Positions 8,447 to 18,045 are shown, counted from the first letter of the stretch. The stretch: DNA of 64,000 nt from Mucilaginibacter sp. SMC90 (GCF_022811725.1 NZ_CP094527.1:7006001-7070000); one strand, 5' to 3'. The notes: generated from the sequence alone by a model not told the origin. Numbers and translations are program-made.

Positions 8447-9568
8447 TCACAGTGACAGGGCAATTGCGTCCTTCATACACAAGGGCAAATTTTCCATGTC
8501 AGGCTTTCCGTTAAACAGCGAAAAACTATCATTGTAAGCCCAAAGCATGCCAGGAATTTCCAGCCTTTTTAAAGCCCTGCGCACCGCCCCGATATACCGG
8601 CACCTGCTATCCATATCGGTATACTTATTGTAAACCCCATACTCACCGCAAATAATGGGTACATCGTATTTCAGGGCCCAGTTTTTAACAATTTGCAATT
8701 TATCGTTTATTGACTGTTCATTGCCATCGCGCGGGTACATACGGTAGTTACTTTCGCCGGGGGTATTTTTTGCTTTTGGGTTAAGTGCAGGAAAATTTTC
8801 CGCATTGTATGGAAATGATACCCCGGTGGTTGCTACCTGGTCGCCTACCCAACCCGCTCCCTGGTGGGTAAAAAAGAAAGGTTCATAAAAGTGAAAAGTA
8901 TAAATAATATTATCGTCGGCAAGCCTTTCAAACCTGCTTAACTCATAGATACTATTGTAGTTTGATGCACCTACTATCAGGGTACGTTGCCTATCAATTT
9001 TACGGATAGCCGTAACCATATTATACGCAGCATCCTTCCACACTTTGGGGTTAATGCGGGGCGGCTCGTTATAGATCTCAAAAAATAGGTTGTCATAACT
9101 TGCGCTTTTATACCTTTTGGTTATTTTTAGCCACAAATCAATTATCCGGGGTGTTTCTGTAAGGTAATTATTATCGCTTAACCTGCCGTAATGATAATCT
9201 ATCACCAGCCTGAATCCGTAAGTACGGCATTGCTCAACAACTTTATCAATATAGGTAAATAGCTGCGCAGTTGTTGCCGGGCTAAAAGAAGTAAAAGCAA
9301 CAGGTAGCCTTATGCTTTTGAAGCCAAGCTTTTTGAGCAGCAAAAAATCGGATTTTTTAATTGCGTTTTGAGCCAGTGAGGTTTCGTTCCAGGTTTGTTC
9401 GAGCCATGAAATACTGATGCCGTTGTTTAAACTTTGGGCCCGTTTAAAAGCAACCGCCCGGGCTTGTTGCGGAATTGGACGGCTTTTTGCAACAGTATTC
9501 ATTACTGTTAACAACAACAATAACAAACCTGTTTGAATTATCGTATAACGAATATTTCTATCAACCAA
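8447..9568 (-). CDS. Glycoside hydrolase family 5 (cellulase-like)
   Basis: The 373-residue product has an N-terminal hydrophobic signal (TGLLLLLLTV), so it is exported. It carries GH5 signatures: RLPV near residue 87, the acid/base Glu168 in EIYNEP and the nucleophile Glu309 in IICGEYG, with HFYEP before it. The start is a TTG at 9568 with an in-frame stop six bases upstream; the first in-frame ATG (9502) would remove the signal sequence. It diverges from a polysaccharide synthase cluster, so it may trim or process that beta-glucan-like polymer, as BcsZ (GH8) does in cellulose operons. Substrate is inferred. Confidence 0.85.
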   Translation of the reverse strand: MVDRNIRYTIIQTGLLLLLLTVMNTVAKSRPIPQQARAVAFKRAQSLNNGISISWLEQTWNETSLAQNAIKKSDFLLLKKLGFKSIRLPVAFTSFSPATTAQLFTYIDKVVEQCRTYGFRLVIDYHYGRLSDNNYLTETPRIIDLWLKITKRYKSASYDNLFFEIYNEPPRINPKVWKDAAYNMVTAIRKIDRQRTLIVGASNYNSIYELSRFERLADDNIIYTFHFYEPFFFTHQGAGWVGDQVATTGVSFPYNAENFPALNPKAKNTPGESNYRMYPRDGNEQSINDKLQIVKNWALKYDVPIICGEYGVYNKYTDMDSRCRYIGAVRRALKRLEIPGMLWAYNDSFSLFNGKPDMENLPLCMKDAIALSL

Positions 9569-9631
9569 TATTTAACTGATTTAATTTAAACAGCGGCCTT
9601 AATTTTTAATTACAATTCAAGATAACAAATA

Positions 9632-10978
9632 ATGTTTGTTCAAATTACCAAAGAAGAATTAATTAGAGAGACCTCAAAAAAAGCGTGGTACCAAACCAAT
9701 AACATCATTTGGACAATTATATTTCTGTACCCTCTTTTTAGCATTGTTGATTTCATTTACGCTACAAATTTCTGGCTTCAGTTTTTCATCATCCGCATTA
9801 TAACAATCCTTATTATATACGGCCTGTTCAGCTATTTTCAGCATAAACAATTTAGTTATCGTATATTATTGCATATCAGTTTTTTCATGCTTTCCACAAC
9901 GGCAGCTATATTGTGTAACCTGGTAAACATTCAGTTTTTAACCATTTACTTTATGCTGTTTGCCACTACCCTGCTGTTTTTTAACCTGCAGGCGTTTTGG
10001 GAGCCCTTAAACTCTATTATACAAACCTTGATGGCGCTGCTGCTGCTTGCCATTTTCTTTAACCTGCTAAGCGAATACAATCTCGACCTGGTTTTAAGCA
10101 ACGGCGGGCAGATCTTCTTTATCATTGCAGGTATCTCCTGCCTGATACCCAGTGCGCGTTATAAGGTGATCCAGCGTGAAGTACGCTCGCAGATCATGAT
10201 CGAAAAATCAAACGAGCAGCTTAAACAACAAAATAAGGATATCGCCGAAAAAAATAACCTCATCGACCTGCAATACGAGCAACTCCGCAAGCTCGACAGC
10301 CAGAAGAACAGCTTTATCAATATTGCCGGGCACGACCTTAAAAACCTTATCGGCTCAATAGTAATGAGCAACAATATGATCAAGGAAGAGGATTTCAGGC
10401 TCAGTACCGATCAGAAAGAGTTTGTGGGCTACATCTCCGAATCGGCCGATAAGATGCAGTATATGCTTAACAAGCTGATGGATGTTAAAGAGATCGAATC
10501 GCCGGATATGAAATTTAATATGGAGATCTTTGACATCAATGTTGAAGTGATGCATATTTTTAAAGGCCTGTATGAAACAGCCCTGATGAAAAATATCCAC
10601 CTTATTGATAATATCCTGAAGCTGCCCCTTAACGTAAGGCTTGATAAGGTATTTACAGGCCAGGTGTTTCAAAACCTGTTATCAAACGCCATTAAGTTTT
10701 CGCAAACCAACAATAGCATTAAAGTGGTAACCAGCTTACAGCGCCAGCGTTTTGTTTTTGAGATCATTGACGAGGGTATAGCCATCGGTCAGCAGGAGCT
10801 GGAAATGATGTTCAACAAGCTTAAAACCCTTAATGATACATCGGGCGTTACCGAAAGCCGTTTAGGTTTAGGCTTATCAATTGCCAAATTGATGACACAG
10901 GAAATGGGCGGCGAGCTCAGCTACCGCAGCGACGATAGCGGCAATTATTTCAGAGTAGAATTTTACGTAATAAATTAA
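9632..10978 (+). CDS. Membrane sensor histidine kinase
   Basis: The 448-residue protein has about six transmembrane helices in the first 175 residues without an extracellular sensor domain, a coiled coil (about 180-225), a HisKA domain with phospho-acceptor His234 in IAGHDLKN, and an HATPase domain with the N box QNLLSNAIKFS and G2 box RLGLGLSIAK. The G1 box reads DEGIAIG rather than the usual DxGxG, a mild deviation. No response regulator is adjacent. It is followed after 10 bases by the BcsB-like gene, which suggests it senses a membrane condition for polysaccharide production or is co-regulated with it. Confidence 0.88.
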   Translation: MFVQITKEELIRETSKKAWYQTNNIIWTIIFLYPLFSIVDFIYATNFWLQFFIIRIITILIIYGLFSYFQHKQFSYRILLHISFFMLSTTAAILCNLVNIQFLTIYFMLFATTLLFFNLQAFWEPLNSIIQTLMALLLLAIFFNLLSEYNLDLVLSNGGQIFFIIAGISCLIPSARYKVIQREVRSQIMIEKSNEQLKQQNKDIAEKNNLIDLQYEQLRKLDSQKNSFINIAGHDLKNLIGSIVMSNNMIKEEDFRLSTDQKEFVGYISESADKMQYMLNKLMDVKEIESPDMKFNMEIFDINVEVMHIFKGLYETALMKNIHLIDNILKLPLNVRLDKVFTGQVFQNLLSNAIKFSQTNNSIKVVTSLQRQRFVFEIIDEGIAIGQQELEMMFNKLKTLNDTSGVTESRLGLGLSIAKLMTQEMGGELSYRSDDSGNYFRVEFYVIN

Positions 10979-10988
10979 TATTATATCA

Positions 10989-13076
10989 ATGAATAAGTTT
11001 TTTACCTTATTAGCCTTTATACTATTATTCGGCACGGCTTCACGGGCACAGGGCAATAACATTGCATCTTTTAAAGCCTATGGTCATGAGGATGACATGA
11101 TATACGGCATGAGTGGTGCTACTTCATTTTACTTCAAGATTACACCTTTGGTTGAAATGAATGGCAGTAAGCTGGTTTTATTTTTTGAACCTTCACAGGC
11201 GCTGGTAAAATCACATTCATACATAAACGTAGTTATTAATAACAAGCCGGCATACAGTAGCCGTTTGGGTCCGGATTCAATCCAGAAGATCATCCTTAAC
11301 CTAAGCCGTACCGATCTGAGCCCGGATAAGTTTTTGAAAGTACAGATCAAAACCCTGCTTACCATTACTGATGACGAGTGTAAAGACCTTGATAACCCGG
11401 CTATGTGGTTAAAGATCAAAAACTACTCATACCTTTCGTTGGTTAAAAGCAATAAAAACTTTTTTGATAACGTAAACATCAGCAACTGTTTCGACTCTAA
11501 AAAAGCTATCGTTTACCCTTCAAATCCAAACCTGCATGACCTTAAGGCTGTGGCCTGGGCATATTCGAGGTTAAAAAAGACCCAAACACGCGATATTGCA
11601 GTTTACGAAGAAAGCAAGCTGCCCGATAGCGTTCGCAACTATATAAGGGTAGGTACTGTTGATAAACTACCTGCCGATCAGCGCGAACTGGTAAAAGTTA
11701 CCCCACAGGCTAATCAGGGCTTATTTTACCTGCATAAATCGGTAAGCCTGCTCACCGACACCATTGTGCACATGGTTGATGTAAAAGGCCAGCTGGTACC
11801 TGTTAAAACCGTTACTCAGGAGCAGGCCCCTAAAGAAATATTGTTTGTTACCGGCGGCGATGATACCGGCTATGAAAAAGCCATTACCGCCCTGGGCAAC
11901 ATGAATATCCTTAACTCAACCTACGGCGATTACCTGCTTATAAACCAGGCCGAAAACACTTTCTTTAAAACCATCGACGAAAACCGTTCAAAACTATCTT
12001 TAAAGCAAATTGGCGGAGTAAGCGATTTCCTGTCGGGCATTGGCTCGTTAAAAAGCGCTTACAGCTTTAAAAACAGCGATTTTAGCTTTACCCCTAAAGA
12101 GGTGGAGATCCGTTTTATTGCCAATTACAGCGGCCTTGCCCCCGGCGACCGCGGTTTCTTTAACATTTACCTTAACGGTTTGCTTATCAGCAGCGAAAAA
12201 CTTGATGCATCGGGCAAGCTCAACAGCTCCATCACCATTAACCGCTACCAGCACCATAAATATAATACGCTGGAGGCCGAATTCAGGTTTTACCCTACCA
12301 GCGGCAACTGCCGCAACAGCTTCACCAACTTTTTTGCCGAAGTTGATGTAGATAAATCATACCTCGAATCAAAAAACCCGTTCATCACCAGCGATCTGAG
12401 CTTTTACCAGTATCCCGAAGCTTTTAACAACGGTACCACCAAAATTGTGGTAAGCGAGCAATATGCCAAATATGCTGCCGGCGCAATGGGCGAGATCATT
12501 TATGAGCTTAACAATAACATCAACGCCAATAACTTCCCCGAGTTTGTTTACTCAAAAGATGTTGATGTTAATGACCTGAAGAAATACAATATCATTGCCC
12601 TGCTTGCAAAAGAAGATAAACTGCTTAATGAATTTCCTGATGCACCAATAAAATTCGACAAGAATTTCAGGCTGTATTATACCGATCATAACAAGCCGGT
12701 TTACCAGCTATCAGATACGGTATCAAACGGGCTGGCGCAGATCTTTTACGGGCGCAGCAACAACGCTACCCTGGTGCTTACAGCTACCGGTACGCACGTT
12801 GCCGATGCTTTCCTGGCGGTATCCAAATCCATTACCGAGCAGCTTTCAACCCTGTCAAGCAACGTTTGTATCTCTGATGTTAACTCAAACAAATACCTGT
12901 TCAACATCAACAAATCAAGCGAGAACCTGGAATACATTGATACCAAGAGCGGGCTTACCCGTTTCTGGGACAGCTATAACCTGTACATATTGCTGGGCAT
13001 CCTGATCCTGATCCTGCTTTCGTTCCTGTATGTACGTTCAAAAGTTCAGAAATCGCAGGATCTGTTTAACGATTGA
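10989..13076 (+). CDS. BcsB-like cellulose/exopolysaccharide synthase subunit
   Basis: The 695-residue protein has a signal peptide (ending SRAQ), a long periplasmic region of alternating carbohydrate-binding-like and alpha/beta domains, and a single C-terminal transmembrane helix (about 668-688) followed by a short basic tail. This topology and the segments near LVLFFEPS, ITDDECKDLDNPAMW and FLAVS match the BcsB family (PF03170), the periplasmic partner that guides the nascent glucan from the membrane synthase. It is shorter than E. coli BcsB (about 780). Position directly before a GT2 synthase supports the role. No BcsC-like outer-membrane pore is in the cluster. Confidence 0.82.
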   Translation: MNKFFTLLAFILLFGTASRAQGNNIASFKAYGHEDDMIYGMSGATSFYFKITPLVEMNGSKLVLFFEPSQALVKSHSYINVVINNKPAYSSRLGPDSIQKIILNLSRTDLSPDKFLKVQIKTLLTITDDECKDLDNPAMWLKIKNYSYLSLVKSNKNFFDNVNISNCFDSKKAIVYPSNPNLHDLKAVAWAYSRLKKTQTRDIAVYEESKLPDSVRNYIRVGTVDKLPADQRELVKVTPQANQGLFYLHKSVSLLTDTIVHMVDVKGQLVPVKTVTQEQAPKEILFVTGGDDTGYEKAITALGNMNILNSTYGDYLLINQAENTFFKTIDENRSKLSLKQIGGVSDFLSGIGSLKSAYSFKNSDFSFTPKEVEIRFIANYSGLAPGDRGFFNIYLNGLLISSEKLDASGKLNSSITINRYQHHKYNTLEAEFRFYPTSGNCRNSFTNFFAEVDVDKSYLESKNPFITSDLSFYQYPEAFNNGTTKIVVSEQYAKYAAGAMGEIIYELNNNINANNFPEFVYSKDVDVNDLKKYNIIALLAKEDKLLNEFPDAPIKFDKNFRLYYTDHNKPVYQLSDTVSNGLAQIFYGRSNNATLVLTATGTHVADAFLAVSKSITEQLSTLSSNVCISDVNSNKYLFNINKSSENLEYIDTKSGLTRFWDSYNLYILLGILILILLSFLYVRSKVQKSQDLFND

Positions 13077-13247
13077 TGCCGCTGCACATTGCATACAATT
13101 ATCAAACCGGGCCTGCAACAACAACCGGTTTGATGATTGTTATTAGAGTCTGTCAATAGTTTCATACAAGACTGATAGATAGCAATGATAATCATACTAT
13201 TAGCTTTAAGCCTTAAGCATTCGGCCTAGCTTTTATAAACACCTAAT

Positions 13248-15101
13248 ATGGATACACTGAGTATTTCTATTCCTGAAATTTTGGTTGCCGACGGGTTCAT
13301 TTCGCCGGCCGACCAGGAAAAGATCCATGCTTTTTCGGAAAGATCGGGTATGTCATACCTTAAAATAGCCCTTAACTTTGGCTATGTTTCCCGCAAAAAC
13401 TATGAACGCTCATTAGGCAATGCGGGCTATCAGCTTGCCGAGATCCGTAATGAAGCCTTCGACCAGAAAATCCTCGACCAGGTTGACCTTAAATTTGCCA
13501 ACGACCAGCTGGGTCTCCCGCTCCGCATCGAAAACAATAAGGTGGTTACCATCATGGCCGACCCCAGCAATAACCTGTTCCTTGATTTTGTAAGATTTAC
13601 TTACGATTTGGAACCCGAAGTTATTGTGGCCTCCGACCTGGAGGTTACCTGGTTAAGCCACAAGCTTACCGGCGAAAAATATGTAAAGGCCGCTGTTTTT
13701 GAACTCCTTAAACGCGACCCTAAAAGTTCGGCATCAACAACATTTACCACAACACAGCTTATTTTCATTTTTGCGTTGTGGGGCATTACCGCTATAGGCC
13801 TGTTCCTCAATTTCAAAACCGTATCCATCGCAATTAACCTTGTCATCAGCTCGTTTTTCCTGATCGCTATCATGTTTAAGCTGTTCCTGGCGCTGGTGGG
13901 CTCCCGCTTTGAACTGCACCAGGCTGTTACCAAAAACGATTTGCGAACCATTGTAAACGACGACCTGCCCGTATATACCATACTGCTGCCCGTTTACAAG
14001 GAAGATAAGCTGATCAAAAAACTCATCTGGAACCTGCAAAGTCTTGATTATCCGCGCGAGCAGCTGGATATCAAACTGCTTATTGAAGAAGATGACAATA
14101 AAACCCTCGGCGCGGTAAAAAACCTCGACTTCCCGGCTGTGTTTGAAGTTATTGTGGTGCCTTTCCACATGCCAAAAACCAAGCCGAAGGCCTGCAACTA
14201 CGGTCTGCATTTTTCAAGGGGACAGTACCTCACCATTTACGATGCCGAGGACATCCCCGATACCGATCAGCTTAAAAAAGTAGTGGCATTGTTTAACAAG
14301 CTGCCCGAAAATTATATCTGCATTCAAAGCGCACTCAACTACTTTAACCGCAACGAGAACTTCCTTACCCGGATGTTCACGCTCGAGTATTCGTACTGGT
14401 TTGATTATATGCTGCCCGGTTTGGATACGCTGGATATCCCCATCCCGCTTGGCGGCACCAGTAACCACTTTAAAATGGATGTACTGATTGAGCTTGGCGC
14501 CTGGGACCCCTTTAACGTAACCGAAGATGCCGACCTTGGCGTGCGCGCCTATGCCAAAGGTTATAAAGTAGCCATTGTAAACTCCACCACGTACGAAGAA
14601 GCAAACAACAACTACTGGAACTGGATCCGTCAGCGTTCGCGCTGGATCAAGGGGTACATGCAAACCTACCTGGTACACATGCGCAATCCCGTAGCCCTTT
14701 GGCGTAAAGTAGGCTGGCGCGGTTTCATGGGCTTCAACTTTTTCATCGGCGCTACATCGGCTACGTTTTTGATTTACCCTGTGCTGCTCATCATCTTTAT
14801 CTGTTACCTGATATTTGATTTTTCAACCATCCGCAATCTGTTTCCTGATTGGGTGCTGTTCATGTCGATATTTAACCTTATGGTGGGCAATATCCTCATG
14901 ATCTATATCAACATGATGGCCGTATTTAAACGCCGCTATTTCGAACTGATTTTGTTTGCCATAGCCAACCCCATTTACTGGCTTATGCACTCCATGGCCG
15001 CTTATATGGGTTTGTATCAGCTTATCACCAATCCGTTTTACTGGGAAAAAACCAACCATGGTTTAAGTAAGGTTAATAACCCAACAAACGTTATTAAATG
15101 A
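13248..15101 (+). CDS. GT2 polysaccharide synthase with N-terminal MshEN-type domain
   Basis: The 617-residue protein is a fusion. Residues 8-135 form a T2SS-E N-terminal/MshEN-like domain (ILVADGFISPADQE, IALNFGYVSRKN, VVTIMADPSNN, EVIVASDLEV), the fold that binds cyclic di-GMP in MshE and related proteins. Two helices (about 168-216) lead to a GT2 domain (about 241-480) with EEDD (280-283), DAED (332-335), TEDAD (425-429) and the processive-synthase motif QRSRW (462-466). At least three more helices follow. It probably polymerises and exports a beta-linked glycan. There is no PilZ domain, so the N-terminal domain may be the allosteric input. The next gene overlaps by ATGA. Confidence 0.9.
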   Translation: MDTLSISIPEILVADGFISPADQEKIHAFSERSGMSYLKIALNFGYVSRKNYERSLGNAGYQLAEIRNEAFDQKILDQVDLKFANDQLGLPLRIENNKVVTIMADPSNNLFLDFVRFTYDLEPEVIVASDLEVTWLSHKLTGEKYVKAAVFELLKRDPKSSASTTFTTTQLIFIFALWGITAIGLFLNFKTVSIAINLVISSFFLIAIMFKLFLALVGSRFELHQAVTKNDLRTIVNDDLPVYTILLPVYKEDKLIKKLIWNLQSLDYPREQLDIKLLIEEDDNKTLGAVKNLDFPAVFEVIVVPFHMPKTKPKACNYGLHFSRGQYLTIYDAEDIPDTDQLKKVVALFNKLPENYICIQSALNYFNRNENFLTRMFTLEYSYWFDYMLPGLDTLDIPIPLGGTSNHFKMDVLIELGAWDPFNVTEDADLGVRAYAKGYKVAIVNSTTYEEANNNYWNWIRQRSRWIKGYMQTYLVHMRNPVALWRKVGWRGFMGFNFFIGATSATFLIYPVLLIIFICYLIFDFSTIRNLFPDWVLFMSIFNLMVGNILMIYINMMAVFKRRYFELILFAIANPIYWLMHSMAAYMGLYQLITNPFYWEKTNHGLSKVNNPTNVIK

Positions 15102-16666
15102 AAATTGCCAAAAGCACATACCTGTTTCTATTTACCCTGGTACTGGCAGCCTGGTACCTTTTTATAGGCATCTACCTTAATAAACTGGGCTACTATAACC
15201 AGGAGAGCCTGTTTTATATCGAAAAAACAAAGATCGTGTTTGAGGGCCTGGGCAACCGCCTAAAAGTAATGGGCTTAACCGCCCCGCTGCTGCCTTTTTA
15301 CTCCACCTTTATTTTTTCGACCATCAACAGTTACTGGGCACCCGTAATAGCATCGGCACTGGGTACGGCAGGCTTCTTTTACCTTATTTCTCGCTCGTTC
15401 CTTATCCGTGTTAAGGATGATTTTTACCTCTTTATGGTAGCCGTACTGTTTGTACTGCACCCCGGTATCATTTATATGGCCTGCTCGGGCAAAGCCATTT
15501 ATTTGGTGGTAACCTTTGTGTACCTGTTTTTCCTTAACCTGCTTAAGTTTTACCGCTCAAACACCACGTTTCACGTATCTATAGCCAGTATGTGTTTGGT
15601 AACGCTCATTTTTTGCGATTACCGCTTTATCTGGCTCACGCTGTTCTTTATTCCGCTGGTGCTGTCCATAACGCTGGCCAGCCTTAACCTTGGCGAAAAG
15701 GAATCCATTTTCAGGCTGTTCATGAGCTTTAACAGTCCGTCGTTACGGCGTAAGCTTATCAATAAAACTTTTGCCATTTACGTGATCCTGTTCATCCTGC
15801 CGGTGGCATCGCTTGTCTGCTATCAGCTGCTAAACCAAACCCACGCCAGCGACTATAACTATTTTATGGAAAGTCCGCTGGCCACCTGGAACGTACTGGT
15901 CGACAAGCTTAATTACGATACCACCGTAACCGCCGTAAACTATCAGCTGCCCGAACTCAGCATCCTGGTATCATTACGGGTTATTTATTTTTGTCCGCTC
16001 ATACTATTTGGTCTGTACCTGCTGCGCGAAAGCACTTACCACGTACTAACCGTACTTACCCTGTTTGCCTTTGTGGAGTTTTTACACATTAAGTATGATA
16101 AGCTGTTCCTTACCTATCAATATTATCTTATATTTTTATTTGTAGCGCTGTTATGCATCATATTTAAGGTGCATACCATAAAAAACAAGCTGGCAGTTAA
16201 ACTGGGCCTGGCCTGCGTAATTGTGCTGCAGCTATACACCGGCTACACCTTTTTAACCCACTCGCTCATAACCGACGAGCGCCGCTTCATCACCACCCTT
16301 AACCGCTTGGAGCCCAATACCGACCAAAGCGAAAGCAAGGAAATGGCAGCCTACATCAACAGCCTGCCCGATGGTACGCACATCCTCATGGACGATGCCG
16401 TATCATACCCCATTGTAGCCTTTACCAACAACGTTAAAAAAATAACCCTGCCCTACCAGCTCGACACTTTCCTATCGGCCATTGAAACCCCCTATAAATA
16501 CGACGACTATATCCTGATAGCCACCGCCAAAAACCCTTTCACCGGCTACACCCAGCTTAACGACAAATACATCCCCGAGATCCGCCGCCTCAACAGCGGT
16601 GTAAACTACAAACGGGCGTATGAAACCGACGGCTGGATTTTGTATAAGGTGGTGACCTTGCAGTAG
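15098..16666 (+). CDS. Polytopic membrane protein of the polysaccharide cluster
   Basis: The 522-residue protein has roughly ten hydrophobic helices up to about residue 390 and then a soluble C-terminal domain of about 130 residues. The early loop with YYNQESLFYIEKTK and the layout resemble GT-C (GT39-like) glycosyltransferases, though the usual paired acidic residues of that family are not clear. It overlaps the synthase by 4 bp (ATGA), so it is almost certainly made together with it. It may decorate the polymer or help its export. No family can be named with confidence. Confidence 0.65.
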   Translation: MKIAKSTYLFLFTLVLAAWYLFIGIYLNKLGYYNQESLFYIEKTKIVFEGLGNRLKVMGLTAPLLPFYSTFIFSTINSYWAPVIASALGTAGFFYLISRSFLIRVKDDFYLFMVAVLFVLHPGIIYMACSGKAIYLVVTFVYLFFLNLLKFYRSNTTFHVSIASMCLVTLIFCDYRFIWLTLFFIPLVLSITLASLNLGEKESIFRLFMSFNSPSLRRKLINKTFAIYVILFILPVASLVCYQLLNQTHASDYNYFMESPLATWNVLVDKLNYDTTVTAVNYQLPELSILVSLRVIYFCPLILFGLYLLRESTYHVLTVLTLFAFVEFLHIKYDKLFLTYQYYLIFLFVALLCIIFKVHTIKNKLAVKLGLACVIVLQLYTGYTFLTHSLITDERRFITTLNRLEPNTDQSESKEMAAYINSLPDGTHILMDDAVSYPIVAFTNNVKKITLPYQLDTFLSAIETPYKYDDYILIATAKNPFTGYTQLNDKYIPEIRRLNSGVNYKRAYETDGWILYKVVTLQ

Positions 16667-17520
16667 TTTTTTCAGTTGGCAGTTTGTGGTTTTTAGTGGC
16701 AGCTGCAGTTGCAGTGGCCTGTCATCCTGAGTGATAACGAAGGATCTTCTTCACCATTTACGACCGCTTTACAGGGCGAAGAAGATGCTTCGTTTATACC
16801 CATGAATAATAAATGAAGGATGTTCCCGTCAGCAGGTAAGCTTCGGGTGAAAACGGGCAGAACAATGGTGACCTTGGGCGCTGGAAGGGCATAGCAAGTT
16901 TTTGCAGAAGCGTTGGGAAAGCGGGTGCAGGGCAAAATAATTGCAGCCGTGGTTCTGCCCGATTTGCAGGGCAAAGGCCTGTGGGCAAAGAAGCCTATCT
17001 GCTGACTTGACTTTTTGGGTACTTTTGTGTCAAGACAAAAGTACCTGGCCCAGCGCGGCCAAGAGCGCGACGATGTAAGTTCAATACCACTAAGCCCGTT
17101 ACTTACCTCCCGGGGATTGCTTCGTTCCTTATAATAACGTGGTGAAGATGTCATTTTACCTTCAGAGTCCATCAGATTTAAATCACTCAGCATGACAACC
17201 ATTTTTAATGCTACCCTATCAAATCAACATTACAAAAATCCTTAATTCCGAAATCGAAAATCCCAATTCCGAAATCAAAACAATGGCGTTGCCTGCGGCC
17301 CGGGCTTTACGCTGCAAATCCTCGCCCCGGCCCCAGCGCGAAGGCCTGTGCGGGCTGTGGGTTTTCCGCTGCAATCCCTAACGCGGCCGGGGCTCAGGGC
17401 CGGAGGGATAGTTGCTGGCTTTGCTTATTGTTTAGCCTTGCATGCGGGCCACAAGGTACAACCTTGCGGCAGCGTTTTGATTTTTTTGCTACCGTAAGGC
17501 TGTGGTAGCTGGGAAAAGAT
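16667..17520. other. Gene-free stretch of stacked repeats
   Basis: No convincing gene is present. From about 16717 to 17195 the words GTCATCCTGAGTGATAACGA, GAAGGATCTTCTTCACC and their rough reverse complements (GGTGAAGATGTCATT, ATCACTCAGCATGACAA) frame a GC-rich middle. At about 17246-17281 the sequence TTCCGAAATC occurs twice around GAAAATCCC; the same text recurs at 39036-39068. From 17285 to 17480 the sequence is notably GC-rich with repeated GCCCCGGCC/GGCCGGGGC words. Reading frames here are products of repeat translation. Confidence 0.7.
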
Positions 17521-17937
17521 TTATTTCGAGACTATTCTTTCAATTACCGATCCCATAGTCTGATCAAGATCTTTTTTCTTTAATTCGCATTGAAATATAA
17601 CAATTACTTTCCATCCCAATTTCTCCAGCTTCCTCATATTCAAATTATCTCGTTCTTTATTTCGAAAGATTTTGGTTTCCCAAAATTCCACCCTTGTCTT
17701 TGGCAATGCAGATTTAATGCATCCGATATGTCCATGCCAAAAACAACCGCTAACAAAGATTACAGCTTTATATTTCGACAAAACGATATCTGGCGTTCCT
17801 GGAAGATTCTTCCTATGAAGGCTGAATCTAAATCCATATTTAAATAAATATTTACGAACAAGCAATTCAGGGGCAGTATGTACTCCTTTGATATTTCCCA
17901 TTATTTCACTTCTCCGTTCTTTAGACACTGTATCCAC
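17521..17937 (-). CDS. vsr: Very short patch repair (Vsr) endonuclease
   Basis: The 138-residue protein matches Vsr along its length: RRSEIMGNIKG at the start, catalytic Asp50 in GTPDIVL, VSGCFWHGH (about 62-70) with the metal-site Cys and His, Cys73, and TRVEFWETKI (81-90). Vsr nicks 5' of T in T:G mismatches that arise by deamination of 5-methylcytosine. In Bacteroidota such proteins also occur within defence islands. The start is GTG at 17937 preceded by a strong AGGAGG six bases away, unusual for this phylum. It diverges from the GHKL ATPase gene and belongs with the Dcm methyltransferase 3 kb away. Confidence 0.93.
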   Translation of the reverse strand: MDTVSKERRSEIMGNIKGVHTAPELLVRKYLFKYGFRFSLHRKNLPGTPDIVLSKYKAVIFVSGCFWHGHIGCIKSALPKTRVEFWETKIFRNKERDNLNMRKLEKLGWKVIVIFQCELKKKDLDQTMGSVIERIVSK

Positions 17938-17943
17938 TAATCA

Positions 17944-17949
17944 CCTCCT
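17944..17949 (-). promoter_or_regulatory. Strong Shine-Dalgarno AGGAGG before vsr
   Basis: On the minus strand AGGAGG stands six bases before the GTG start codon of vsr. Most genes in this window have no recognisable Shine-Dalgarno sequence, so this site both decides the start and hints at a foreign origin for the gene. Confidence 0.75.
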
Positions 17950-18045
17950 TTAATTTTACAAAGCAAAAACCATACTATTTTTGATAAATATTTTTTTGGT
18001 AGTAATATCTTTACTTATATATTGCATAAACTTTATCAAATTTAT

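Noticed and set aside
10355..10672. 105-codon frame opposite the histidine kinase
   Set aside because: It is antisense to the conserved HisKA and ATPase motifs and has no independent features.
13734..14678. Two frames of more than 150 codons opposite the GT2 synthase
   Set aside because: They are antisense shadows of a well-supported gene, caused by its codon bias.
16693..17202. 169-codon minus-strand frame
   Set aside because: It runs through repeat sequence, with composition rich in Ser, Arg and Pro and no recognisable domain.
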